From NCBI GenBank assembly GCA_937910685.1, contig CALEMP010000087.1, positions 1 to 34,073 of the forward strand: a stretch of 34,073 nt of DNA, read 5' to 3'. Positions 25,463 to 33,539 of this stretch are shown piece after piece (position 1 is the first letter of the stretch; every line of letters begins with the position of its first letter). A program made the position numbers and the translations under genes. A model generated the notes under the pieces. The model ran no database searches, was not told the origin of the DNA, and saw only the letters and a program-made list of their open reading frames with translations. Source of the stretch: an uncultured bacterium (GTDB lineage Bacteria > Planctomycetota > UBA1135 > GCA-002686595).

Positions 25463-26022
25463 TGAAAAGTGCCTTGTTGTTGAGCTTCTTACTTGTTGGC
25501 TGCGTGGGTGGCCTAATCCCTCCGCCTGCACCGGCGGTTCACTGGTTTAGTTTGGACCGTACGCGCTCCGTGGAAACGGTGAACGAGTCTTCCAGCGCGG
25601 TTAGCGTGCACCTTGATTCTGTACGCGAGGCAGCGCACCTTTCCGATCGACTTGTGCGCCGGATTTCGGACGTGGAATTCATCGTCCACGGGGACACTCA
25701 CTGGGTAGAGGCGCCGAGTCGCGTTCTAGAGCGTGGCCTGCGCCGGGTGCTGTTTGAGGAGCGCGGGATGGTGGCTGATCCTTTGGGCGACAGCGTTGCA
25801 CTTTCATGCGAGCTGGTTTCCCTAGAGGAAGATCGTCGCAACGCTCCCGTTGCGCGAGTGGTGTTGCACCTGGAGTTGTCTCGAAATCACCGTTTGATTC
25901 GGGCCAAGACCCTTATACGCGAAGTTTCGATCACAAGTCCGAAGATTGAAGCAACCGCCCATGCCCTGGGTGAGGCACTCGAGCAAGCGATTGCCGGTGT
26001 AGCGGATTGGGTGAGCCTCTAG
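25462..26022 (+). CDS. PqiC-like ABC transport auxiliary lipoprotein
   Basis: A 186-residue lipoprotein. MKSALLLSFLLVGCVGG has a textbook lipobox with Cys14. The mature part resembles the PqiC/ABC-transport-auxiliary (DUF330-like) family: VHWFSLDRTRSV at the start, SDRLVRRISDVEFIVHGDTHWVEAPSRVLERGLRRVL, and later strands ALSCELVSLEE and ARVVLHLELSR. Its likely role is an outer-membrane partner that docks onto the MCE assembly. ATG 25462 overlaps the MlaD stop (TGATG). Its stop shares CTAG with the stop of the convergent SGNH hydrolase. Recognition rests on pattern and gene context, so the family call is moderate. Confidence 0.75.
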   Translation: MKSALLLSFLLVGCVGGLIPPPAPAVHWFSLDRTRSVETVNESSSAVSVHLDSVREAAHLSDRLVRRISDVEFIVHGDTHWVEAPSRVLERGLRRVLFEERGMVADPLGDSVALSCELVSLEEDRRNAPVARVVLHLELSRNHRLIRAKTLIREVSITSPKIEATAHALGEALEQAIAGVADWVSL

Positions 26023-27146
26023 CGCCGGAAAAGGTCGGGAGCACTTGAGCGTAGGGCCTTGCCCACAGCTTGGGCCACTGCCTTTGCACCCGCTTCGTTG
26101 AAGTGGCAATCGTCGTAGAAAAGATCGGGGTTGCCATTCAGGTGATCTAAGTCCACCAAGAGAGCTTGCTCCCGTGCCGCTACGAGCCGCGCCCTACGGT
26201 TGAAGGCGTGCATGCCCTGTTTCATTTCCGAGAGCGGAATGTACGCACTTGGATTCTCCCAGGGCAGGGCCCCAGACCAACCAAACCAACAGCGCTGGGC
26301 ACAGATGGTTTCCTCTGCGCCCCATAGGAACGGCTGGGTCAGGATCACCGGCCGCACGCCCCGCCTGGCCGCCGCTCGGCAGCTCCAGGTGAGGTGCTCT
26401 TCAAAGGCGGCTAGGGCCTTGTCAAGTGACGGCAAAGTCGCGCTTGGGGGCAGGTGCTCCGAGCGTACCTTGCGTCTTTGGGCATAGGACCCTGCGGCAG
26501 GGTCTTCGAGGGCGGCGACTTCCCAGCGTCCGCTGCGCAAGCCTTGCAACCAGGCATAGATACCTGTTTGGGCCGGGGGCCAGAGGGAGAAGTCGCGGGG
26601 CTGGGAGTGGAAAACCCGCCGGATTTGGGCGCTTGATGTGGGCTTGGGTTCCGTGTCTTGGCGCCCTTCGGCCGCGACCGCCAAGTCGTTGATGCCCGCC
26701 AGCAGGATGACCACATCGAGGGGTTTCTGTTCGTCGAGCAACTTGCTCAAGAGGGTCACATGGTCGATGGCGCGATGGCCGGAAAGGCCAGCGTTTCCAA
26801 CCCATGTGGGGGTCTCGGGGAACTGGGCAGCCAGGAGTTGAGGCCAGGTCTCTTGATCGTCCAAATACTCACACGCAGTGGTACTGCCACCCACGCAAAG
26901 AATGTGCAGGCGGTCGGTGGTCTTGGGTTCTGGTCCGCGCAATCCGATGGACGAGGTTGTGTGGCGCGTCTCTCCGCGGATACCGAAGAGTTCTGCTTGC
27001 TCGGGGTAGAGCTGCACCTCGAGATTCGGCGTGCGCGGCAAATGGCGGTCGCTTGAGGTCTTTAGACGGCCGAGAAACTCAGCGGCCCCGAGTGCCAACA
27101 GCAGGCCGATCAAGAGACCTAGAAACCTGCCCTTGGACATTCCCAT
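26019..27146 (-). CDS. Membrane-anchored SGNH/GDSL-type hydrolase
   Basis: A 375-residue protein with one N-terminal membrane helix (GLLIGLLLALGAAEFLG) and no clear cleavage site, so likely anchored and facing outward. The catalytic blocks are LCVGGSTTACEY (nucleophile Ser in GGST), GNAGLSGHR (block II Gly), ILLAGINDLAV (block III Asn) and FYDDCHFNEAGA (block V Asp and His). Such enzymes are esterases, often carbohydrate deacetylases. It is the last gene of the UxaA-ADH-LutABC operon, its start overlapping the LutC stop by one base, so a role in releasing acetyl groups from a growth substrate is plausible. ATG 27140 is a second possible start. Confidence 0.82.
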   Translation of the reverse strand: MGMSKGRFLGLLIGLLLALGAAEFLGRLKTSSDRHLPRTPNLEVQLYPEQAELFGIRGETRHTTSSIGLRGPEPKTTDRLHILCVGGSTTACEYLDDQETWPQLLAAQFPETPTWVGNAGLSGHRAIDHVTLLSKLLDEQKPLDVVILLAGINDLAVAAEGRQDTEPKPTSSAQIRRVFHSQPRDFSLWPPAQTGIYAWLQGLRSGRWEVAALEDPAAGSYAQRRKVRSEHLPPSATLPSLDKALAAFEEHLTWSCRAAARRGVRPVILTQPFLWGAEETICAQRCWFGWSGALPWENPSAYIPLSEMKQGMHAFNRRARLVAAREQALLVDLDHLNGNPDLFYDDCHFNEAGAKAVAQAVGKALRSSAPDLFRR

Positions 27147-27796
27147 CAGAAGCTGTCCGGTGCGATCAGAATCACGATGAGCTCCCGCGGTCCATGCACT
27201 CCTGTGACCATGGTGAGTTCAATGTCACCGGTGCGTGAGGGGCCGGTGATGAAGGTAACGAGGGGCGGGGGTTCGCCCCCATCTGCTCCATGGGCAAGGG
27301 CCAGGGCATCTCCCAAACCGGCCACGATCTGCGACTGTTCCACGAGCGCAATGTGCACCGGTGGTAGCAGGCTGGTCAGGCGGTGGCTTTCCGCATGGGA
27401 AAAGAGCACCAGGGTCCCGGTTTCGGCGATCGCGTGTTGGACGGCGGTGATTCCTAGGTCGCAGTGTGCGAGACGGTCGCGGTCCTGGGAACCCTCGAAT
27501 AGGTCGGCCTTGAGGTTGCTGGTGGCGTGGGTGACCAGAGGCGCGCCGGACACGGCTATGTCCTTCCAGCCGCGACGTTCGACCAGTTCCATGAGCAGAT
27601 CACGGGCAGCGTCTTGGTCACGCACTAAGTGCACCTCGCCATCGACGGACTCCAGGCGCGTGCGGAACGCACGGGTCCGTTCCACTGTGGAGTCCAAGCC
27701 CTGGGGCCGCCCCGGACTCTCGGTGGGAGCCGACTCTATGGCGGGAGTCCGGCGCAGGGCGCGCCGAATCGCGGACATGACGATGGCGCGGCTCAT
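27146..27796 (-). CDS. lutC: LutC-family lactate utilisation protein (LUD domain)
   Basis: A 216-residue protein of the LUD family. Visible landmarks are WKDIAVSGAPLVTHAT, LGITAVQHAIAETGTLVLFSH, the PPVHIALVEQSQIV segment and the C-terminal TFITGPSRTGDIELTMVTGVHGPREL, which is diagnostic. With LutA and LutB it forms the L-lactate-oxidising complex that yields pyruvate. It overlaps LutB by ATGA (27793-27796). The frame is open for 110 codons upstream, but that is shadow of LutB, so ATG 27796 is the start. Confidence 0.92.
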   Translation of the reverse strand: MSRAIVMSAIRRALRRTPAIESAPTESPGRPQGLDSTVERTRAFRTRLESVDGEVHLVRDQDAARDLLMELVERRGWKDIAVSGAPLVTHATSNLKADLFEGSQDRDRLAHCDLGITAVQHAIAETGTLVLFSHAESHRLTSLLPPVHIALVEQSQIVAGLGDALALAHGADGGEPPPLVTFITGPSRTGDIELTMVTGVHGPRELIVILIAPDSF

Positions 27797-29238
27797 GGTC
27801 GGCTCTCCTCGTATTGTTGCCGAAAGCTCTTTTTGGCGGGGGTTGGCAGGCTGCGCCCTCCCGACCAGGCGGCGAGGGGCGGAATCAATCGACAGAAGCC
27901 TCGGCTCAAGAGGTTGGAGCCCCCTGCAAAACGGACGAAGGGACGGATGAGGTAGGTGCCTATGCGCCAGAGCCGCGGAGAGCTCGCCATGCGTGCCCAG
28001 ACCCAAAACCCCAGTCGTTCGAAGGGGGCACGCCAGGGCAGTTTTCTTGTGACCTCTCTCCGTTGATGCAGGAGGATCCGGGGGATGTCGATCTTGACCG
28101 GGCACACATCCCGGCAGGCACCGCAAAGGCTAGATGCGCCTGGCAGGGGCGTTGCTTGATCGGCTCCGGCCAACTGGGGGGTCAAGATTGCCCCGATGGG
28201 ACCTGGGTAAACCGAGCCATAGGAATGACCACCAACCTGGGCATAAACCGGGCAGACATTCAGGCAGGCACCACAACGAATGCACGCCAAGGTCTCGCGG
28301 GTCACGTCATCCGCAAGAATGTCCGTGCGGCCGTTGTCCAGGATCAGGACGTGCACCTCATCGGGGCCTTCGTCGCCGGGGTTGCGCTTGGGCCCTGTGA
28401 AGATTGACTGGTAGCTGGTCAGGTGTTGCCCCGTGCCAGAGCGTGGAAGCAGGCGCAGGAATGTTTCTAGGTCGGACCAGCGCGGCAGGAGTTTCTCGAT
28501 GCCCATGATTGCCACGTGGACCCGGGGCAAACTGGTGGTCAGGCGTGCATTGCCTTCGTTTTCCAGCACCAAGAACGAACCGGTCTCAGCGATTGCAAAG
28601 TTGACGCCGCTAATTCCAAGCTCTGCTTCCAAGAAGCTCGTGCGTAGAATCTCGCGGGCCAATTGGGTCAAGCGCACCGCATCAAGGTCGGGCTCCGCCC
28701 CAAGGCGCTCTTCGAACAACTTGGCCACGCTCTCCCGGGACTTGTGGATCGCGGGCACGATGATGTGCGAAGGGGTTTCGCCGGCCAATTGGATGATCCA
28801 CTCTCCCAGATCGGTTTCCACCGGATACAGGCCACGAGCTTCTAGAGCATGGTTCAAGCCGATCTCCTCGGTCATCATGCTCTTGCTCTTGACCACGGTC
28901 TTGGCTTCGAGCCGCTCAGCCAGGTCCCCGATCCAAGCGCAGGCTTCTGCGCGGTCTTGAGCGAAGTGGACCTGGGTTCCCTTGGCAGTGGCTTGTTCTA
29001 TAAAGCGTGTCAGGTGATGGGGAAGGCGGCTGAGAGTCTCGTCTTTGATCGCGCGACCGTGGGTGCGCAAGGCCTCCCAATCGGGCATTTCGTCGAGGGC
29101 TGCCTCGCGCCGCCCCTTGAAGGTATTGGTGGCCTTGGCCAGGGCACGGCGCAAGGGCGCGTCTTGAAGGGCTCTTCGCGAAGCGGGCCCAAACTCGTTG
29201 GCCGTGAGTTCCGCGATTGCCGGGTCCTTCTTGCTCAT
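27793..29238 (-). CDS. lutB: LutB-family iron-sulfur protein
   Basis: A 481-residue cytoplasmic protein. The N-terminal two-thirds is a LUD domain (VKSKSMMTEEIGLNHALEA, VNFAIAETGSFLVLENEGN, SIFTGPKRNPGDEGPDEVHV). Two [4Fe-4S] motifs follow: CIRCGACLNVCP and CGACRDVCPVKIDIP. This is the standard LutB/YkgF arrangement and length. It carries electrons in L-lactate oxidation together with LutA and LutC. Start and stop overlap the neighbouring genes by 4 nt each (ATGA), showing tight translational coupling. ATG 29238 is chosen on that ground. Confidence 0.94.
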   Translation of the reverse strand: MSKKDPAIAELTANEFGPASRRALQDAPLRRALAKATNTFKGRREAALDEMPDWEALRTHGRAIKDETLSRLPHHLTRFIEQATAKGTQVHFAQDRAEACAWIGDLAERLEAKTVVKSKSMMTEEIGLNHALEARGLYPVETDLGEWIIQLAGETPSHIIVPAIHKSRESVAKLFEERLGAEPDLDAVRLTQLAREILRTSFLEAELGISGVNFAIAETGSFLVLENEGNARLTTSLPRVHVAIMGIEKLLPRWSDLETFLRLLPRSGTGQHLTSYQSIFTGPKRNPGDEGPDEVHVLILDNGRTDILADDVTRETLACIRCGACLNVCPVYAQVGGHSYGSVYPGPIGAILTPQLAGADQATPLPGASSLCGACRDVCPVKIDIPRILLHQRREVTRKLPWRAPFERLGFWVWARMASSPRLWRIGTYLIRPFVRFAGGSNLLSRGFCRLIPPLAAWSGGRSLPTPAKKSFRQQYEESRP

Positions 29239-29948
29239 GGGGCCAGGATCTCGGCTAGGTGCAAAGCACGAATGTGAGAACCACGGCTGATTAGTCGGCC
29301 GCCAAGCTGCATTAGGCACGAGATGTCGGTGGATACAATGCTGTCGACTCCGAGCGCGATGATTTCATCCAGTTTGCGGTCGCTCATGGCCACTGAAATT
29401 TCGGGCATCTTGATCGCAAAGGTGCCTCCGAAACCGCAGCACGTCTCGCACTCAGGAGCCTCCACCAGTTGCGCTCCGGCGACTTGCCCCAGTAGGTGGC
29501 GTGGCTGGTCTTTGACCCCTAGCTCGCGCAGGGTATGGCAGGCATCATGCCATGTAAGTGTGCCCTCAAAGCTTGCGCCACTCGCATCGTAGTTCATCTG
29601 GTCCACCAGGAACGCGGAGAGTTCGTGCACTCGGGGCGCTAATGCCACAGCGCGAGCGTGATCGGGGTCCTCCGCATCAAACAGGTCAGCGTAGTGCTTC
29701 AGCTGCGCCGCACAGGAACCGGACGGCACAACGATCGGATCATCTCCGGCCAACACATCCATAGTGTGCCGCGCGACTTGCTGCGCCTCACCCTCATAGC
29801 CCGCATTGCAAGCCGGCTGGCCGCAACAGGTTTGGCTTGGGTTGAAGTTGACGGTGCAGCCGGCGTGTTCGAGTAGGGCCAGGGTTGCTTGACCCACTTC
29901 CGGCCGCAGCTGATCGACCAAACAGGTGACAAAAAGGGAGACTTGCAT
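29235..29948 (-). CDS. lutA: LutA-family Fe-S oxidoreductase subunit (CCG domain)
   Basis: A 237-residue protein with two cysteine-rich CCG domains: QTCCGQPACNAGYEGEA near 39-55 and ECETCCGFGGTFAIKMPEIS near 165-185. The segment VPSGSCAAQLKHY and the HDACHTLRELG motif are also typical of LutA/YkgE. It is the first of the three Lut subunits and starts 3 nt after the stop of the zinc dehydrogenase gene. The complex converts L-lactate to pyruvate. Confidence 0.94.
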   Translation of the reverse strand: MQVSLFVTCLVDQLRPEVGQATLALLEHAGCTVNFNPSQTCCGQPACNAGYEGEAQQVARHTMDVLAGDDPIVVPSGSCAAQLKHYADLFDAEDPDHARAVALAPRVHELSAFLVDQMNYDASGASFEGTLTWHDACHTLRELGVKDQPRHLLGQVAGAQLVEAPECETCCGFGGTFAIKMPEISVAMSDRKLDEIIALGVDSIVSTDISCLMQLGGRLISRGSHIRALHLAEILAP

Positions 29949-29951
29949 GGC

Positions 29952-31112
29952 CTATATCTGGAACTCGACGATGCCCTTGATGTATTCGGGGCTCTTATGG
30001 TCATCCCCAAGGGCCTTAGGCACCTCTTCAAGGCCCGAGTAGCGGTGACTGATCATGGGCTCGACTTGGACCTTGCCCGATTCGATCCACTGCAGAGCCT
30101 GACGGTAGTAGGTTGCTCGCCCGTCTTCGTCAAAGGGACTGGAGGCGCCGACGGGCATCAGGAAGGTGGGCTCTTTCCAGTGGAAATCGTTGAGCAGTTC
30201 GAGGCCCTGGCCGTGGTGTCCGATGCCGTACTTGATCACCGTGGCCTGCTTGCGCAGAAGCCGAGGCATGCTGGCGATGGCTTGACCCACACCCGAAGCC
30301 TCGAACGCCCACTCGAGCATGCGTCCGCCCGATTTGTCCCGCACCCACTCTTCAATACCGGGCTGACTTGGGTCCCAGGTCTCTGCGCCGAAGGAAGCGA
30401 CGAGCTTGCGTTTGTGTGGGTTGGGTTCACTGACCAACAAGGTGCCCTGGAATCCGACTGCTCCCCGCAGGACTTGGGTCATGAGCAAGCCCGCGGGCCC
30501 CGCACCCATGATCAAAATCGTGTGAACGCGGCTGGTTGGGTCAGCGCTTTCGAGGGTGTAGCGCTGGTGTGTTTCGTCCAGCATCCCAGTGGTGTGCAGC
30601 ATGCAGGCCAAGGGCTCCGTCATGGCGCACTCGGCCGGTCCCTTTTGCCCGCTTGTGGCCAGGACATTGATTGCAGGAACGATCAGCTCTTCGGAGAACC
30701 CTCCTGCCAAACCGGTGATGCCGTATTCCGTGTAGGTTTCGCACTGGTGGCTGGCACCGGTGGCGCAGTATTCACAGACGTTCTTGCGCTGGTGGCTAAG
30801 GCACGAGAGCCCCTGGTCCAGCACCACGGTTTGCCCGACCTCGATGTCCTGAACGGATGATCCCCGCTCCAAGACCTTGCCGACGATTTCGTGCCCAAGG
30901 ATTTGGGGCTCTGCTTCCAGGGAAATCGCCTCGCCGTTGGAGGTCAGGTTGTAGTTACCCGCACCGTCAGCGATGTGAAAATCCGTGCCGCAAACACCCA
31001 CCGCTTGGGGGGCCACACGCACGTCATCGGGGCCCATGGGGGGCACCGGAATTTCGATTAGCTTGAACGAATGGGGAGCCACCAGGGCGCAGGCGCGGGT
31101 CGTGTTGCTCAT
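29952..31112 (-). CDS. Zinc-dependent alcohol/polyol dehydrogenase (MDR family)
   Basis: A 386-residue medium-chain dehydrogenase. Catalytic zinc ligands are in GVCGTDFH and LGHEIVGKV. A structural-zinc-like set CLSHQRKNVCEYCATGASHQC is present with slightly unusual spacing, the first Cys being further away than in the common CxxCxxC pattern. The NAD(P) fold has ILIMGAGPAGLLMTQVL. Likely substrates are secondary hydroxyls of polyols, L-threonine or sugar acids. Its position between a UxaA-family dehydratase (13 nt gap) and LutA (3 nt gap) favours a sugar-acid or aldehyde/alcohol step in one pathway. ATG 31112 is preferred over an upstream in-frame start lying inside the UxaA gene. Confidence 0.85.
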   Translation of the reverse strand: MSNTTRACALVAPHSFKLIEIPVPPMGPDDVRVAPQAVGVCGTDFHIADGAGNYNLTSNGEAISLEAEPQILGHEIVGKVLERGSSVQDIEVGQTVVLDQGLSCLSHQRKNVCEYCATGASHQCETYTEYGITGLAGGFSEELIVPAINVLATSGQKGPAECAMTEPLACMLHTTGMLDETHQRYTLESADPTSRVHTILIMGAGPAGLLMTQVLRGAVGFQGTLLVSEPNPHKRKLVASFGAETWDPSQPGIEEWVRDKSGGRMLEWAFEASGVGQAIASMPRLLRKQATVIKYGIGHHGQGLELLNDFHWKEPTFLMPVGASSPFDEDGRATYYRQALQWIESGKVQVEPMISHRYSGLEEVPKALGDDHKSPEYIKGIVEFQI

Positions 31113-31125
31113 GGCTTGTTGATTA

Positions 31126-32730
31126 CTAGAGGCTGATGGCTGCGCCGCCCCAGAATCCAAACTCGCGATGCCCGTTCACTTCGGCGCAAGCCAACACTTC
31201 GCCGGATGCGGTGCGGCGCAGATGTTCGAGAACTCTTTTGCCCACATCTTCGGCGGTTTCCGTGCCGTCGATGATCCCGCCGGCTGAGAGGTCGATGTCT
31301 CCGCCCATGCGCTCGAACAGGGGCGTGTTGGAGGCCAGCTTGAGCACCGGTGCAATCGCGTTGCCAATTGTCGTGCCGCGGCCGGTTGTGAATATGACCG
31401 CTTGGGCGCCGGCAGCAATCAGACCGGGCGTGCTTTCCTGGTCATAGCCAGGACCCTGCATCAACCAAAGCCCCTTACCCTCTGGGGGCGACGCGTAATC
31501 GGTGACACCTTCCACGCGCGTACTGCCGCCCTTGGCCATGGCACCGAGGGCCTTGATCGTGATGTTCAGTAGGCCACCGGCGATGTTCCCCGGGCTTGGG
31601 TTTTGATCGAGTTTCGCTCCAACGCTGGCCGCGTGCGCGCGATACCAGTCCACCGCATCGTGGATTTCTGCCGCCACGGTTGCGTTTTTGGCGCGGGCGG
31701 CAAATAGGTGTTCGGCGCCGCAGAACTCGGGCACCTCGGTGATCAAGACTGTGCCACCGGCGCGAATCAAGAGGTCCACCGTTTGCCCTAGGGCGGGGTT
31801 GGCGGATAGGCCGCTGAAACCATCGGAACCACCGCACTTGACCCCCAGGGTCAGTTCACTCAGGGGGATCGTTTCGCGCGTTGCGTCCTTGATGGAGTCC
31901 AAGAGCGAGCGCACTTCCTTCAGACCTTGGTCAATCGCCGGCCGCGTCCCGCCCAATTGTTGGATCGAAATACTGGCGCTTGGCTTGTCCCAGCCGAGAC
32001 CGCCGTGGTCCTTGAGGTAGGCCTTGAACATGTCCAAGCCTGTTTTCTCGCAGCCCAGACCGATAAAAAGGACCGCGCCCACATTGGGGTGGGCAGCGTA
32101 GTTGCGAAGGACGCGCAACAGATATTCGATGGGATCCCCGTCGTTGTTGCCACAGCCACGGCCATGGGGCAGGGCGATAACGCCGTCGACGCCCGGGTGG
32201 AGCTGCTTGTCCAGGAGGGTGTACTCCGCGCGCGTTGCAATTTCGCGGGCCTCGTGGCTGGCGCACATGCTGGTGGGGACAATGAGGACGAAGTTCCTTA
32301 GACCCACAGATCCGTTGGGGCGCCGGAATCCTTGGAACGTGCCCGCTTCCTCGGGGGGAAGGGGAATGGGCGCTGGATTGTGCAGATCGCTCGGGATGTT
32401 GCGCACGAGGGGAACCTGGTGGTTCAGGTTCTTTTGCGTCAAACTTTCCCCTTCAGCAATGCCTGTGCTCGTCCCGATGGGTGATCCGTACTGCAGAACG
32501 GTTGTGCCCTCGGGCAGGGGGACCAGGGCAAAGCGATGTCCGGGGGGGACCGGGGTGGTCAACCGAACGATGCGCCCATCGGGCAATTCGATGAGTTGTT
32601 GAGCTTCAAGCCCTCGTCGAGCTACGGCCACCTGGTCGACCGTGCGCACTTGAATCGCGCAAGATGCTAGGGGTATGGACAATTTGGTGGGGGTCGGCAT
32701 CGGAGAGGCGTTGGTGAGGTCGTTCATCAT
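31126..32730 (-). CDS. UxaA/GarD-family altronate or galactarate-type dehydratase
   Basis: A 534-residue enzyme that should dehydrate a sugar acid to a 2-keto-3-deoxy sugar acid. Residues about 18-105 form the N-terminal SAF domain (AIQVRTVDQVAVARRGL). The catalytic part follows from about 130: GFRRPNGSVGLRNFVLIVPTS, HGRGCGNNDGD, VLFIGLGCEKTG, LGVKCGGSDGFSGLSANPALG and ERMGGDIDLSAGGIIDG, all typical and intact. It is slightly longer than E. coli UxaA (about 495) and close to GarD. The substrate (altronate, galactarate or a deoxy-hexonate) cannot be assigned. It is the first gene of the six-gene operon. Two adjacent ATGs (32730, 32727) are possible starts. Confidence 0.9.
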   Translation of the reverse strand: MMNDLTNASPMPTPTKLSIPLASCAIQVRTVDQVAVARRGLEAQQLIELPDGRIVRLTTPVPPGHRFALVPLPEGTTVLQYGSPIGTSTGIAEGESLTQKNLNHQVPLVRNIPSDLHNPAPIPLPPEEAGTFQGFRRPNGSVGLRNFVLIVPTSMCASHEAREIATRAEYTLLDKQLHPGVDGVIALPHGRGCGNNDGDPIEYLLRVLRNYAAHPNVGAVLFIGLGCEKTGLDMFKAYLKDHGGLGWDKPSASISIQQLGGTRPAIDQGLKEVRSLLDSIKDATRETIPLSELTLGVKCGGSDGFSGLSANPALGQTVDLLIRAGGTVLITEVPEFCGAEHLFAARAKNATVAAEIHDAVDWYRAHAASVGAKLDQNPSPGNIAGGLLNITIKALGAMAKGGSTRVEGVTDYASPPEGKGLWLMQGPGYDQESTPGLIAAGAQAVIFTTGRGTTIGNAIAPVLKLASNTPLFERMGGDIDLSAGGIIDGTETAEDVGKRVLEHLRRTASGEVLACAEVNGHREFGFWGGAAISL

Positions 32731-32964
32731 CCTAACAGATAGGGTGCTCTGGCGGGACCTTTTACGCTCCTGGGCGAGGGATGGCTCGGCGGCAATTTTC
32801 CCATCAAGCCCTGCAATAAGGGCGAACTGTTGGCGTAGGAACCGCTTGTAAGGGGCTTCGGGCCGTTGGAATAGGCGGACTGCCCGGCGGGTGCCCCCGG
32901 GGCTGCCTATGATGCGTCATCGCCCAACCAAACGACACCGGACCCTCAACACTCAACCGCCACC

Positions 32965-33462
32965 ATGGTCAGCATCCTTCCAATTACAGAATCCAAGGGG
33001 TTCTTCGAGCAGCTCTTTGAGTTTATTCAGCCGGAAACTCTCATGTGCTGGGAGTTTTGGATTGTGGCCAGTGCGCTCCTGGTCGTAGCTGAGTTCTTGA
33101 CCATGGGGTTCTTGTTGGGGGCCTTTGTCCCAGGCACTCTGCTCTCTGCAACCCTTGCTGCCTTTGGCGTGGGCATGAACGGTCAACTGTGGGGATTCAT
33201 CTTCGGCACCATGATTGGGCTATTGATCTTGCGTCCGATCATCGTCCGCCATGCCAAGGAAGGGGGAACCCCTTCCAATGTGGATGCCTTGGTAGGTATG
33301 TCCGCCATGGTCACCGAGCCTATTACTCCCAGCAGTTCCGGGCGTGTCAAGATTCGCGGGGAAGAATGGCGTGCCGCCGCAGACTCTGAAATCCAAGTTG
33401 GGGTCAGCGTGACCGTTGTCAGGGTCGATGGCAATTCGGTGCGCGTGCAAGCTCAGAATTAA
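32965..33462 (+). CDS. NfeD-like membrane protein (short form)
   Basis: A 165-residue protein. Membrane segments are around WIVASALLVVAEFLTMGFLLGAFVPG and LLSATLAAFGVGMNGQLWGFIFGTMIGLLIL. The C-terminal OB-fold (about 105-163) has VDALVGMSAMVTEPITPSSSGRVKIRGEEWRA and ends VTVVRVDGNSVRVQ, the standard NfeD signature. There is no N-terminal serine-protease part, so it is the short form. It is followed 77 nt later by an SPFH-protein gene, the usual NfeD-stomatin pair, thought to act in membrane microdomain or quality-control functions. Confidence 0.9.
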   Translation: MVSILPITESKGFFEQLFEFIQPETLMCWEFWIVASALLVVAEFLTMGFLLGAFVPGTLLSATLAAFGVGMNGQLWGFIFGTMIGLLILRPIIVRHAKEGGTPSNVDALVGMSAMVTEPITPSSSGRVKIRGEEWRAAADSEIQVGVSVTVVRVDGNSVRVQAQN

Positions 33463-33539
33463 CCCCTGCCCTTTCGTTGAGAGATCGTGATTTTCGTGCG
33501 ATCGAATGATCCCCATAACCTAGTAACCAGGAAAAACCC

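Noticed and set aside
32953..32968. Eukaryote-like GCCACCATGG around the NfeD start
   Set aside because: Coincidence in a G+C-rich bacterium. The neighbouring genes are clearly bacterial operons.
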